Below, piece after piece: positions 16,011-24,873 of a stretch of DNA of 50,430 nt. The first letter of the stretch is position 1. Every line of letters begins with the position of its first letter. The position numbers and the translations under genes are program-made. A model generated the notes under the pieces. The model saw nothing but the letters and a program-made list of their open reading frames with translations. It had not been told where the DNA came from and made no database searches. The stretch covers positions 1 through 50,430 of the forward strand of contig JAGBIL010000015.1 in the NCBI GenBank assembly GCA_017935025.1, read 5' to 3'. The DNA is from Opitutales bacterium. GTDB taxonomy: Bacteria; Verrucomicrobiota; Verrucomicrobiia; Opitutales; UBA953.

Positions 16011-17681
16011 TTACTTGCCGGGCTCAAGCCAAACCCGATTATACGGGTGAATATCGAGGAGATTCGGGAACCAGCCGCGCACGGCGGGATGAATCAGAAA
16101 TTTGTTGCGATTGTTCACGGTGGGAATGACGGGAACGGCATCGAGGAGAATTTTCTCCGCCGCGCGCAGTTTTTCCGCACGTTTTTGCGTATCGCGTTCC
16201 CGCGAAGCCTCGGCGAGCAAGCGGTCGTAGTCGGCGCTCCGCCAGCCCGTCCAATTCATGTTGGACGTTCCCGCAAAAAGATCGAGAAACGTTGTCGGAT
16301 CGAGAAAATCGCCGCTCCACGCCGAGCGCGCAAGGTCGTAATCGCCCTGCTCCATGCTCACGCGGTAAACTTTATACTCCTGATTTTTGAGCGCGACTTT
16401 GATGCCGAGATTTTTGCGCCACATTTCCTGAATCGCCTGCGCGAAAAACTGTGCGCCGTCGGACGTGTTGAACAGATACGAAATTTCCGGAAAGTTTTTT
16501 CCGTCCGGATAACCCGCTTCCGCAAGCAGGCGACGCGCCTCGCGCAATTCCGCCTCACGCTGCTCCGGAACTTTTTCCCGCGAATCACCGGACACGGGAA
16601 CGAGCGTGTGCGCGGGCGTTTCTCCGGCACGCATCACGCGATAGGCGAGCACATCGCGATCCAGCGCAAGCGAAAGCGCGCGGCGTACGCGAACATCGTC
16701 GAGCGGCGCACGCGTGCAGTTCACGCGGATAAACGCCGTGGAAAAATACGGATCGAGCCGCAACGCCACGTATCCGCGTTCCCGCAAAACACTCACGCGC
16801 GCCGGCGGCACGGTGTTTGTCAGGTGATATTGTCCGTCGCGAAAAGCGCGCTCCTCGGCAAACTGGTCCTCGACGGCATCGAAGCGAATCCCGCGCAACC
16901 AAACATTTTCCGCGTCATGATAATGCGGATTTTTTTCAACTTCGATACGGTACGCCACACGCCAATTTTTCAAGCGGAACGGACCGCTCCCGACAAAATT
17001 TTCCGGACGCGTCCAAAGCGTGGAGCGCTCGTCCATTTCTCCGAATTTCAAAATCATATGCGCGGGAACGACGCTCCAGCTCGAATGGCACGCAAGCGAA
17101 AGAAAATACGGACACGGCGTTTCCAACTCGACGACGAGCGTTCCCGCGTCCGGAGCGGAAAATCCGACTTTCGAAAAATCCGAAATTTCCCCGCGTGCGA
17201 AGGCGAGCGCGTTTTTCACGGGAGCGAAGAAAAGCGAAGCGCACGGAGACGCGAGTTTCGGCGAAAGCAGGCGGCGGTAGGAAAAAAGGAAATCCTCGGC
17301 GGTAATCGCGCGCCCGTCGCTCCACCGCGCATTTTTCCTCAGGAAAAACGTGTAGCGCAAACCGTCGGGCGAAACGTCCCAACGCTCGGCGATCGCGGGG
17401 CGCGGCTCAAGCGTTTCCGGATCGTAGCCGACGAGACCTTCAAACAGTGCCAGCATCAGGCGAAATTCCAAAACGCCGGTAACGAGTTGCGGATCAAGCG
17501 CAGACGGCTCGCCGCCGTTGTTTACCAGCAAAATGCGTTCCCGCGCGGCGACATCGACCGGGCGTTCCCGCACTCCGCACCCGGCGAAAAGAAACGCCAT
17601 CGCGCACACGCAGGCGAAAAGACAAAACACACGAAGAAAAATATGGGAGAAGCGGACTCCGGTCGCTTCCGCGGAAATCAT
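16011..17681 (-). CDS. Peptide ABC transporter substrate-binding lipoprotein (OppA/DppA type)
   Basis: This is a family 5 solute-binding protein. Hallmarks are [12 protein letters not shown] after the lipid anchor, [15 protein letters not shown] near residues 110-125 of the product, [14 protein letters not shown], and [10 protein letters not shown] near the end. The lipobox FAGC lies after a hydrophobic stretch, so the mature protein is lipid-anchored and faces the periplasm. The start is uncertain: ATG 17681, GTG 17657 or ATG 17600. The first part of the signal sequence ([11 protein letters not shown]) lies inside an intergenic-type repeat (17645-17671) that also occurs at 30504. No permease or ATPase genes adjoin it. 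It precedes waaA's stop by a 120-base gap with another copy of the repeat arm. Confidence 0.88.
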   Translation of the reverse strand: MISAEATGVRFSHIFLRVFCLFACVCAMAFLFAGCGVRERPVDVAARERILLVNNGGEPSALDPQLVTGVLEFRLMLALFEGLVGYDPETLEPRPAIAERWDVSPDGLRYTFFLRKNARWSDGRAITAEDFLFSYRRLLSPKLASPCASLFFAPVKNALAFARGEISDFSKVGFSAPDAGTLVVELETPCPYFLSLACHSSWSVVPAHMILKFGEMDERSTLWTRPENFVGSGPFRLKNWRVAYRIEVEKNPHYHDAENVWLRGIRFDAVEDQFAEERAFRDGQYHLTNTVPPARVSVLRERGYVALRLDPYFSTAFIRVNCTRAPLDDVRVRRALSLALDRDVLAYRVMRAGETPAHTLVPVSGDSREKVPEQREAELREARRLLAEAGYPDGKNFPEISYLFNTSDGAQFFAQAIQEMWRKNLGIKVALKNQEYKVYRVSMEQGDYDLARSAWSGDFLDPTTFLDLFAGTSNMNWTGWRSADYDRLLAEASRERDTQKRAEKLRAAEKILLDAVPVIPTVNNRNKFLIHPAVRGWFPNLLDIHPYNRVWLEPGK

Positions 17682-17789
17682 CGACGACGGAAACAGCTTC
17701 CCGTTTTCACAACAACATTTTGAAAATATCGAAAACTTCTCAAAAAACATTGCATCACACGGAAGCGGCGAGACACCGCTTCTCCCATG
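17645..17789. repeat. Repeat C unit 1: inverted GGGAGAAGCGG / CCGCTTCTCCC ends
   Basis: GGGAGAAGCGGACTCCGG (17645-17662, continuing to 17671) and a CGGAAGCGGCGAGACACCGC-type arm ending in TTCTCCC (17760-17787) face each other and match the two ends of the larger unit at 30504-30901. The left end overlaps the 5' region of the OppA-like gene. The 90 bases between carry no gene of their own. Confidence 0.7.
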
Positions 17790-17800
17790 TTTTTTAAAAA

Positions 17801-19099
17801 TCATAGACGCGCGAAAATCTCATCGAAAAATTTAACGACGCGCGCCGTCGCGCCCTGATTTCCGCGATGCCACGCTTGGGCGGAAGCACTCATTTTTTCG
17901 CGCGCGGGAGCGTCTTCAAGTAACGCCAAAAGCTTCGCCTGTGCCCCAGCCGCGTCGCGCACCTTCACGGCGGCGCCGCAGTCTTCGAGGCTTCGGCAAA
18001 CGTCCTTAAAATTCGTCATCGCCGGACCGTAAACAAGCGGAACTCCGAGCGCGGCGCATTCGATCGGCGTTTGTCCGCCGTTGTTCGGCGGCAGGGATTT
18101 TCCGACAAATGCGAGTTGCGCAAGATGCGTGAGCTTGCGCAGTTCGCCCGTCGTATCCGCCACGCAAATATCCGCATCGGCGGGAACGTCTTCCGGTTTC
18201 GTGCGGGAACGTAAAAACCATTTCCACGATGTCTTTTCGAGAATTTCGACGATTTCGGCGCGACGCTCGGCATGGCGCGGGCAAATCAGCAAGCGTAAGT
18301 CGGGAAAACGCTTACGCGCTTCGGCAAACGTTTCCAGCAACATCGCTTCTTCGCCCGGCCAAGTCGAACTGCCGAGCAGCACGGGCGCATCCGCCGGAAA
18401 GCCGAGTTCCTTTTTGAGCGCGGCGGCATCGGCGGCGGTGAAAGTTTCCCCGCTCGCCACATCGAATTTCATATTCCCCGTAAACGCAATTTTGTCGGCG
18501 GGAACGCCAAGCGCGCGGAAGCGGTCGAAATCGTTTTGCGTGCCCGCACAAATAAAACGGACTTGCCCGAGCACCCAGCGCGCAAGCGCTCCGGCGGCGC
18601 GGTAACGGCGGAAAGATTTGTCCGAAAGGCGCGCGTTGACGACAAACACGGGAACGCCGCGTTTTTTCGCCTGCGTCAGGTGCTCAGGCCAAAGCTCGCC
18701 TTCCATGAGCACGGCAACGCTCGGGTCGAAGCGGCGCCACGCCTTTGCAGAAAACGGAAGAAAATCCATCGGGAAGCACGCGTAGGCAGCGACCAAATCC
18801 GCGTACTTCTCACGAATGATTTTGTAGGCGGTGCTCGTCGTCGTCGTAAGAATGACTTCGACGTTCCCGCGCGATTTCAGTTCGCGCAAAAGCGGAGCGA
18901 CAGCCTCGGTTTCGCCTACGGAAACCGCCTGAATCCAAACGCGATGCACGCCCTCGCGGCGCGGCTCAAGCACGGGAACGCAACCGAAGCGGTGCGTAAA
19001 ATCCTTCGCGTAACCGCCGCGCTTAATCATGCGCCCGAAATAGTACGGACAGGAAATCAAAAACAGAGGTAAAAACAGGAGGCGATAAATCCAAATCAT
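17801..19099 (-). CDS. waaA: Kdo transferase (WaaA/KdtA)
   Basis: WaaA adds Kdo to lipid IVA on the cytoplasmic face of the inner membrane. The 432-residue protein begins with a membrane anchor (IYRLLFLPLFLISCPYYFG). GT30 family features follow: VWIQAVSVGETEAVAPLL with the catalytic Glu near residue 63, TTTTSTAYKI near 86, MEGELWP near 130, a donor-binding GNMKFD near 207, and the C-terminal GGQTPIECAALGVPLVYGP near 341-359, which binds the CMP-Kdo phosphate. It lies between the OppA-like gene and prs and is divergent from prs. With kdsA in the same window it supports a Gram-negative envelope. Confidence 0.95.
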   Translation of the reverse strand: MIWIYRLLFLPLFLISCPYYFGRMIKRGGYAKDFTHRFGCVPVLEPRREGVHRVWIQAVSVGETEAVAPLLRELKSRGNVEVILTTTTSTAYKIIREKYADLVAAYACFPMDFLPFSAKAWRRFDPSVAVLMEGELWPEHLTQAKKRGVPVFVVNARLSDKSFRRYRAAGALARWVLGQVRFICAGTQNDFDRFRALGVPADKIAFTGNMKFDVASGETFTAADAAALKKELGFPADAPVLLGSSTWPGEEAMLLETFAEARKRFPDLRLLICPRHAERRAEIVEILEKTSWKWFLRSRTKPEDVPADADICVADTTGELRKLTHLAQLAFVGKSLPPNNGGQTPIECAALGVPLVYGPAMTNFKDVCRSLEDCGAAVKVRDAAGAQAKLLALLEDAPAREKMSASAQAWHRGNQGATARVVKFFDEIFARL

Positions 19100-19198
19100 A
19101 GCGTGGGAGAATTTTCGCGCGGCAAGCGTTTTTTCGCAAATTCTATTTTACTAAATCTGCACAAAAGCGTACTCTTAAGGTCCTCTTTTTCATTCCCA

Positions 19199-20149
19199 AT
19201 GTCCGACAGTACAATGAAAATATTCACCGGCAACGCCAATCCCGTTCTCGCCAAGGAAATTTGCGACTCTCTCGGAGTTCCTCTCGGAATTGCCGACGTC
19301 ACACCCTTCCCCGACGGAGAAACTTTCGTCCAAATTAAGGAAAACATTCGCGGTTGCGATGTTTTTGCGATTCAGCCGACCTGCAATCCCGCCAATGACC
19401 ACCTGATGGAATTGCTCATCATGATCGACGCCATGCGACGCGCCTCCGCTAAGCGCATCACCGCCGTCATGCCGTTCTTCGGCTACGCCCGCCAAGACCG
19501 CAAAGACCGTCCGCGCGTGCCGATTACCGGAAAACTCGTCGCCAACCTGCTCACGGCGGCCGGCGCCAACCGCGTTCTCGCGCTCGACCTCCACGCACAA
19601 CAAATCCAGGGCTTCTTCGACATCCCCGTCGACCACCTTTTCGCTTCTCCGGTTTTCTACGATTACATCAAGGACAAACCGTTCCTGAAAGACGCCACGG
19701 TATTTTCGCCGGACATCGGCGGGATGAAAGCCGCAAGCGCCGTCGCCAACCTGCTCGATCTTCCGATCGGATTCGTCGCCAAGCGCCGCGTTTCCGCAAC
19801 GCAGGTTCAGTCCACCAACCTCGTCGGAGAAGTCGAAGGCCGCAACATCATCCTCGTTGACGACATGACGGAAACTGCGGGAACGCTTTGCTCTGCGGCA
19901 AAGTTGCTTCGCGAAAACGGAGCCAAGTCCGTCCGCGCGCTCGTCAGCCACTGTATGCTCAACGAAATCGCCTACGAACGCCTCTCGACGGGTGTTATTG
20001 ACGAGGTGATTACGACGAACTCCGTTCCCGTAGAATCGCGCGGACTTCCGATTACGGTGCTTTCGATTGCGAAACTCTTCGGCGAAGCCATTCAGCGCAT
20101 TCACTCAAACAATTCCGTTACGAGCCTCTTCAAAATCAAAGGCTACTAA
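19199..20149 (+). CDS. prs: Ribose-phosphate pyrophosphokinase
   Basis: Prs makes PRPP from ribose-5-phosphate and ATP. The 316-residue protein has the usual landmarks: FPDGETFVQI near residues 38-47, FFGYARQDRKDRPR with the ATP-binding flexible loop near 99-112, DLHAQQIQGFF near 133-143, and the PRPP loop ILVDDMTETAGTL near 221-233. The loop has Thr-Glu where the common form has Ile-Asp, a variant found in other bacterial Prs proteins. A frame upstream is open, but ATG 19199 gives the standard length. A strong terminator follows at once. PRPP feeds hisA and the pyrimidine genes of this region. Confidence 0.96.
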   Translation: MSDSTMKIFTGNANPVLAKEICDSLGVPLGIADVTPFPDGETFVQIKENIRGCDVFAIQPTCNPANDHLMELLIMIDAMRRASAKRITAVMPFFGYARQDRKDRPRVPITGKLVANLLTAAGANRVLALDLHAQQIQGFFDIPVDHLFASPVFYDYIKDKPFLKDATVFSPDIGGMKAASAVANLLDLPIGFVAKRRVSATQVQSTNLVGEVEGRNIILVDDMTETAGTLCSAAKLLRENGAKSVRALVSHCMLNEIAYERLSTGVIDEVITTNSVPVESRGLPITVLSIAKLFGEAIQRIHSNNSVTSLFKIKGY

Positions 20150-20159
20150 CGCGAGAAAA

Positions 20160-20196
20160 GACGAAAACGCTCCCGGAAACGGGGGCGTTTTTGTTT
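20160..20196 (+). terminator. Rho-independent terminator after prs
   Basis: ACGCTCCCG (20167-20175), loop GAAA, CGGGGGCGT (20180-20188), then TTTTTG. One G-U pair; otherwise perfect. Confidence 0.88.
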
Positions 20197-20230
20197 TAAT
20201 CGTTTTTCAAAAATCTCTCCCTTTTATACA

Positions 20231-20270
20231 CAAAACGCGTTCCTGCCGAGCTTTGCGGGAACGCGTTTTT
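20231..20270 (-). terminator. Terminator of the lptF-like gene, built from paired CGGGAACG motifs
   Basis: AAAACGCGTTCCTGC (from 20232) pairs with GCGGGAACGCGTTTT (to 20269) around a short loop. The right arm holds a perfect octamer and the left arm a copy with one substitution (CGTTCCTG). It is 18 bases beyond the stop at 20288 on the minus strand. Confidence 0.8.
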
Positions 20271-20287
20271 ATCATCGAAACCAAAAA

Positions 20288-21457
20288 TCAATTTTTTGCA
20301 GCCCGATAAAGCAAAGTAAATCCGACCGCCTGATAGAGGATATTCGGCAACCACATCAGAATATCCGGACGAAACGCAGGATTTTCAATCCATGAAACAA
20401 ACGTCGTGAGCAGGTAAAACAGCAACGCGAGCCCAAGGGCAATTCCGATATTGACAAAGGTTTCCGAGCGCGAAACGCGAATACCGAGCGGGATTCCCAG
20501 AATCGCAAGAGAAAACACGGACATTGCCGACGTCAGGTAGTTTTGCATTTGAACCTGAACCAGGCTCCGGTCGGCGGCGACTTTTTCCGGAGGATCTTTT
20601 TCCGGATCCGCACGCCAGCCTTCCTCTCGAAGCTGCATCAGCTCGGTAATGGTAAACCATTTCAATTTGCGGCGTTCCTTGGGCAATTCTCCGTCGCCGA
20701 GAATATTTCCGAGAGAAACCGAAATCGGTGCATTCCCGATGCTGGAAAAACGAATCGGCGAGCGCGTAACGTCTGCCGCATTGCGGCGGGAACGCTCTTC
20801 GGTTGTCGCATTTTTAAGCGTAATTTGAAGCGCGTCTTCTTCGTTGATCGTATCCTTTGCTTCAACGAAACGAATCGTCGCCTCCTCCGCGTGCGTGAAC
20901 CGCGCGGGAACGCCCTCGCCGTTAAGTTCCCAGAGCCAAAAATTCTTCAGAGCATCGCCCTCGCGGGAATCCGCGTAAATAGTGAACCCGCCGAATTCGC
21001 GAAACGCGACCTTCGGCACAATGAGCCGAGTCGGAGATTCGCGAAACGTACTTTTCAAAATCGTTTTATACTGATTCGCCGCCTGCGGAGCCCAAAAGCA
21101 GTTGATGTAAGCGCAGATTCCCACACCAATCAGCGCGACAAAGAAAATCGGGGAAACGATTCGCCAAAGATTCATCCCTGCAGATTTCATCGCAATGATT
21201 TCATTGCTCGCCGACATACGCCCAAGTACAATTAGCACGCCCGTCAGCATTCCCAGCGGCATCGCATACGGAATCACACTAACCGAAATCAATCCGATCA
21301 GCTCGAAAAGTGTCGGCATTGAAAGGCGCCCGTTCGCGAGTTCGCCAATGACCTGCCGTAGCACATTGCCCGTAACGAGCACAAAAATAAACAACCCCAG
21401 CGACATTAAAACGGCAGAGGCAACCTGAACGAACAAATAACGATTGAGAATTTTCAC
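20288..21457 (-). CDS. LptF/LptG-family LPS export permease
   Basis: The 389-residue inner-membrane protein matches YjgP/YjgQ permeases of the LPS transport (Lpt) machine: a first helix after MKILNRYLFVQV, two more in the first 110 residues (FELIGLISVSVIPYAMPLGM, GVLIVLGRMSASNEIIAMKS), a large periplasmic beta-jellyroll domain (about 120-300) and three C-terminal helices ending in MWLPNILYQAVGFTLLYR. The conserved first cytoplasmic region EIIAMKSAGMN is present. It starts with GTG. Which of LptF or LptG it is cannot be decided, and no partner is adjacent. It works with the Kdo genes of this window in outer-membrane LPS assembly. Confidence 0.9.
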   Translation of the reverse strand: MKILNRYLFVQVASAVLMSLGLFIFVLVTGNVLRQVIGELANGRLSMPTLFELIGLISVSVIPYAMPLGMLTGVLIVLGRMSASNEIIAMKSAGMNLWRIVSPIFFVALIGVGICAYINCFWAPQAANQYKTILKSTFRESPTRLIVPKVAFREFGGFTIYADSREGDALKNFWLWELNGEGVPARFTHAEEATIRFVEAKDTINEEDALQITLKNATTEERSRRNAADVTRSPIRFSSIGNAPISVSLGNILGDGELPKERRKLKWFTITELMQLREEGWRADPEKDPPEKVAADRSLVQVQMQNYLTSAMSVFSLAILGIPLGIRVSRSETFVNIGIALGLALLFYLLTTFVSWIENPAFRPDILMWLPNILYQAVGFTLLYRAAKN

Positions 21458-21632
21458 GAGGCTGTTTCAGGATCGTCCAAAGCGGGAACAGCGTCAAAAC
21501 ATTTTTTCCGGAAACCGCAAAAGAATATCCACTTACGCTCCCGAAACGACTGCTCGCGCACGATTTTTCCGCTTTCGCAAAAACAAGGTTTGAGTGTCGC
21601 GCCGGGCAAGCGTTAGAATTTGCCTCCGATTT

Positions 21633-22919
21633 ATGACACACCCGGATTTTATTCTCATCAAGAACGGACTTATTATCGACCCCGCGAACGGACGTGAAAC
21701 CGTCGGAGATCTCGCCGTCGCACACGGCAAAATCGTTCCCGCGCTCACCCCGGAACAGGAAGTACAGGCTTGCATCATTGATGCGGCGGGGAAAGTCGTT
21801 TCTCCCGGACTCGTCGATTTGAACGCCCACATTTACCAACCGGGAAAAACCGCACGCGAAACGTTCGCCTCGGGAACGACCGCCGCCGCCGCCGGAGGAT
21901 TTACAACGATTGTTTGCACGCCGGACGAAAAAATCTGTATCGATAACGCGGGAACGGTCCGCCTCGTCAAAGAACTCATCGACAACGACGCGTGCGTTAC
22001 CGTGCTTCCCGCCGGAAACATTACGATCGGCGGCAAAGGCGAATCTCTCGCGCCCATCGGCGCGCTCAAAAAAGCCGGGTGCGTTGCCATCACCGATTCC
22101 GTAGGCGGACTCGTGAACAACGAAATCATGCGTTGTGCGCTCGATTATTCAAAAATGTTCGATGTTGCAGTCTTTGATCACTGCCAAGATTCCAGCATGA
22201 CGGCAACCGGTGTTATGCACATGGGCGCAGAAGCGCTTCATCTCGGCTTGCGCGGGCTGCCGCGTGCGGCGGAAGACATCGTCGTTTCCAGCGACATTCT
22301 CCTCTGCGAATCTACGCGTTCCCGCCTGCACCTCCAGCACATCAGCTCAGGACGTGCCGTCGAACTCATTCGCGACGCAAAAAAACTCGGCACCAAGATC
22401 ACCGCAGAAGTCTCCCCGCAACACCTTTTTCTCACGGACAAAGACATCGGCGACTACGACACGAACAAAAAAATCAATCCGCCGCTTCGCGAGGAAAGCG
22501 ACCGACAAGCGCTGATCGACGGTCTAAAGGACGGCACAATTGATGCGATTTCAAGCGACCACTCTCCGCGCACGCCGACCGAGAAAGACTGTGAATTTGA
22601 CTACGCACCCTTCGGCGTGATTTCCCTCGAAACCGCCCTCGCCGTCTCTCTTGAAGCGCTCTATCACAGCGGTGAAATGACACTCCCGCAGGTTCTGGAA
22701 AAACTGACCGTCGCTCCCGCAAAAATCCTCGGAATTCCGGCGGGAACGCTCTCAAACGGAGCTGATGCGGACATCACAATTTTTGACCCTAATGAGGAAT
22801 GGATTCCCGAAGCGGGCAAGCTCAAGTCCAATTCCCGAAATTGCGCCGTGCTCGGACGCAAACTCCGCGGTCGCGTCGCCGCCACCGTCTGCAAGGGCAA
22901 AATCGTTTTCCGAGCCTAA
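21633..22919 (+). CDS. Dihydroorotase-like protein lacking the HxH metal motif
   Basis: The 428-residue protein is clearly class I dihydroorotase-like: KNGLIIDPANGRE start, SPGLVDLNAHIYQPGKT (about residues 57-73), FASGTTAAAAGGFTTIVCTPD, LHLQHISSG, VSPQHLFLTD, and SSDHSPRTPTEKD with APFGVISLETAL. In catalytic enzymes the first block reads D-x-H-x-H-x-R; here it is D-L-N-A-H-I-Y, so the first metal His and the substrate Arg are gone. Such forms are typical of non-catalytic PyrC-like (pseudo-DHOase) subunits that hold aspartate transcarbamoylase. The start is ATG 21633. The ArsC-like gene follows after 19 bases. Catalysis is doubtful; an active enzyme with altered chemistry remains possible. 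Confidence 0.85.
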   Translation: MTHPDFILIKNGLIIDPANGRETVGDLAVAHGKIVPALTPEQEVQACIIDAAGKVVSPGLVDLNAHIYQPGKTARETFASGTTAAAAGGFTTIVCTPDEKICIDNAGTVRLVKELIDNDACVTVLPAGNITIGGKGESLAPIGALKKAGCVAITDSVGGLVNNEIMRCALDYSKMFDVAVFDHCQDSSMTATGVMHMGAEALHLGLRGLPRAAEDIVVSSDILLCESTRSRLHLQHISSGRAVELIRDAKKLGTKITAEVSPQHLFLTDKDIGDYDTNKKINPPLREESDRQALIDGLKDGTIDAISSDHSPRTPTEKDCEFDYAPFGVISLETALAVSLEALYHSGEMTLPQVLEKLTVAPAKILGIPAGTLSNGADADITIFDPNEEWIPEAGKLKSNSRNCAVLGRKLRGRVAATVCKGKIVFRA

Positions 22920-22938
22920 TTTCCGAAAGAAAAAACAT

Positions 22939-23301
22939 ATGAAAAAATATCTTTTCCTCGAATATCCAAAATGTACCACCTGCCGCCGTGCCAAAGAATT
23001 TCTCAAGAGTTGCGGAGCGGACTTTGAAGATCGACACATCGTTGAAAACCGCCCCGATGCGGAAGAACTCCGCCGCTGGATTCTCCGGAGCGGCGTTCCC
23101 GTGAAAAAATTTTTCAACACGTCCGGACTGCGTTACAAGGCGCTCGCGCTGAAGGACAAACTTCCGGAGATGAGCGATGAAGAGCAAATCGCTCTGCTCG
23201 CGACGGACGGTATGCTGGTCAAGCGTCCGCTTCTCGTTTCCGAAAACTCGGTTCTCGTCGGATTCAAACAACCCGAATGGGAAACGGAGCTGAAAAAATA
23301 A
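22939..23301 (+). CDS. ArsC/Spx-family thioredoxin-fold protein
   Basis: The 120-residue protein carries the ArsC-like CxxC pair in YPKCTTCRRAKEFL (residues 8-21) and the family's later signature LPEMSDEEQIALLATDGML then VKRPLL with the conserved Arg (about 75-99). Relatives are arsenate-reductase-like proteins (YffB, Spx, MgsR). The absence of an ars operon and the CTTC form make a general thiol-redox or regulatory protein more likely than a true arsenate reductase. It is 19 bases after the dihydroorotase-like gene and probably co-transcribed. The ruvX gene converges on it with a 7-base gap. Confidence 0.85.
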   Translation: MKKYLFLEYPKCTTCRRAKEFLKSCGADFEDRHIVENRPDAEELRRWILRSGVPVKKFFNTSGLRYKALALKDKLPEMSDEEQIALLATDGMLVKRPLLVSENSVLVGFKQPEWETELKK

Positions 23302-23308
23302 CGCCCGA

Positions 23309-23761
23309 CTAAAAACCGAGCGGAATGTTGAGATTGGAATTGAAGTAATCCTGGAGGATTACGGCAGCAGCGCGGGAATCTATCTCTCCCGTGCTACGAT
23401 GCTTTTTGCGGGAACGCGCATCCCGCCCGCCTTTTCGCTTTGCAGACATTCCGGACTCCGCTTCGTAGCTCGAAAGCGTCTCGTCCACGCGAATAACCGG
23501 CAAGCCGAAACGTGCTTCCAGCTTTTCGATAAACGCATCCACTTCCCGCGTTTTATAGCCGTGCGAACCGTCCATATTCACGGGATAACCGACAACCAGC
23601 GTTCCGATCCTCCGCATTTTGATTTCGTTTTCAATATGCGCCAAGCGCGCTTCAAAATCCGGTTGAACGGCGGCGGGAACGGGCATTGCAATTCCGATTT
23701 CGGAATCTCCGCAAGCCAGGCCGATGCGGCGTTCGCCGTAGTCAATTGCGAGAAAATTCAT
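23309..23761 (-). CDS. ruvX: RuvX/YqgF-family putative Holliday junction resolvase
   Basis: The 150-residue RNase H-like protein begins MNFLAIDYGERRIGLACGD with the first catalytic Asp, has VVGYPVNMDGSHG near residues 56-68 and VDETLSSYEAE near 97-107 with the second acidic residue, and ends with the ASRAAAVILQDYF-like helix (SRAAAVILQDYF) holding the last Asp. These are the family sites. Members act on pre-16S rRNA ends and possibly on recombination intermediates. It is downstream of the pseudopilin genes by 49 bases on the same strand and may be read through from them. Confidence 0.92.
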   Translation of the reverse strand: MNFLAIDYGERRIGLACGDSEIGIAMPVPAAVQPDFEARLAHIENEIKMRRIGTLVVGYPVNMDGSHGYKTREVDAFIEKLEARFGLPVIRVDETLSSYEAESGMSAKRKGGRDARSRKKHRSTGEIDSRAAAVILQDYFNSNLNIPLGF

Positions 23762-23810
23762 CGTAAAAAAAGAGGTTGAGAGTCCGAAAATTCAGCTCTC
23801 AACCGGGAAA

Positions 23811-24845
23811 TTAACGTCCGCCGAAAAGCGGGCAGGAACGCGAGAACGTGACTCCGTGCTCCAACAGAATTTCATTAAATTTTTCGGATTCCACCTGCCC
23901 GGAACCGCCCTGTTCCTGCAAGGCCTGCAAAAGCTCTTTTCCTTCGGGACTGAGCACGGTAACGGAAACATCCATTGAGCGCAACGCGCCGAGAGTTTTG
24001 GACTGGAAATTCTCGTCGAAAACGACGGAACCGGCGCTCGCCGCAATAGATTTGTCAAAAGTAACAATCGTCGTGTCGGGATAAATATCGCGCAATTTTT
24101 GGACCAACTTAGAATTGTTGACGGTGGCGATTTTAGTTTTCCCGTCGGAAAAATCGTCAAACCAGAAAAACACGGAGCAATCGACGATTCCGTCCACGAG
24201 GAAGTTCTGCATTTCCGTGCGCCACGAGCTGACGGAATATTTTTTCTTGTCGGACGGATCTTCGATTTGTTCGCCGCTTTTCCAGAATTTCGACGGAATC
24301 GAAGCGGACTCGGAATCGCCTTTTTGTCCGATAGCGTAAGGAAGCGCGAACTCAAACGTATCCTTTGCGTTCAAAACGGCGCGGTAAAATCCGTAAACGA
24401 GATTTCCCGCATTCGAGGACGTTTTGGAACCGAACGGCGATTTGTGCGCGATTTTGTAGGAAACGGCGCAAAGGTCGCCCTGGAGCAACTCCATCGAGCC
24501 GCGTTCCCGCCGGATACGGTCCTGCGGGCGGGAGAAAAACATCAGCTCCGGAGCCGAGTATTTTTCGAGGTTCGCAACGTCGCTTTCGTAGCGGGCTTCA
24601 AACCAGAAATTGCCGTCATCGGGCATCGACGCGGAAAGCAAATCGTCCTGCATCGGGTCGAGAAGCATTCCGGAATCGGCATTGGTGGCGAGCGTGGAAA
24701 TCGTTTTGTCGTAAATACGCAACATATTCACGGCGATATTCGTTACAAACATCACGAGAACAATCATGATTGCGGTTGCCGCCATCAGCTCGACCAAAGT
24801 AAAGCCGCGGCGGAGGTTTTTCCGTTTTCCGAAAATCTTCTTCAT
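23811..24845 (-). CDS. Prepilin-type protein, GspJ-like (Verru_Chthon cassette-type)
   Basis: The 344-residue protein has a basic leader MKKIFGKRKNLRRG and a type IV prepilin cleavage site G/FTLVELMAATAIMIV (cleavage after residue 14), with the conserved Glu at +5. A hydrophobic helix follows, then a large globular periplasmic domain. Its size and place (last of four) fit the minor pseudopilin GspJ, or the corresponding C protein of the pseudopilin cassette of Verrucomicrobia. It is processed by a prepilin peptidase (not in this window). The gene follows the GspI-like gene by 28 bases. Confidence 0.85.
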   Translation of the reverse strand: MKKIFGKRKNLRRGFTLVELMAATAIMIVLVMFVTNIAVNMLRIYDKTISTLATNADSGMLLDPMQDDLLSASMPDDGNFWFEARYESDVANLEKYSAPELMFFSRPQDRIRRERGSMELLQGDLCAVSYKIAHKSPFGSKTSSNAGNLVYGFYRAVLNAKDTFEFALPYAIGQKGDSESASIPSKFWKSGEQIEDPSDKKKYSVSSWRTEMQNFLVDGIVDCSVFFWFDDFSDGKTKIATVNNSKLVQKLRDIYPDTTIVTFDKSIAASAGSVVFDENFQSKTLGALRSMDVSVTVLSPEGKELLQALQEQGGSGQVESEKFNEILLEHGVTFSRSCPLFGGR

Positions 24846-24873
24846 TGCGGGAACGCGCTCCTTTCTCTTGCAA

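Noticed and set aside
16047-17723. 558-codon open frame antisense to the OppA-like gene
   Set aside because: It mirrors a well-supported gene; its protein has no hydrophobic or domain pattern of its own, and the codon usage of the real gene leaves few stops on the opposite strand.
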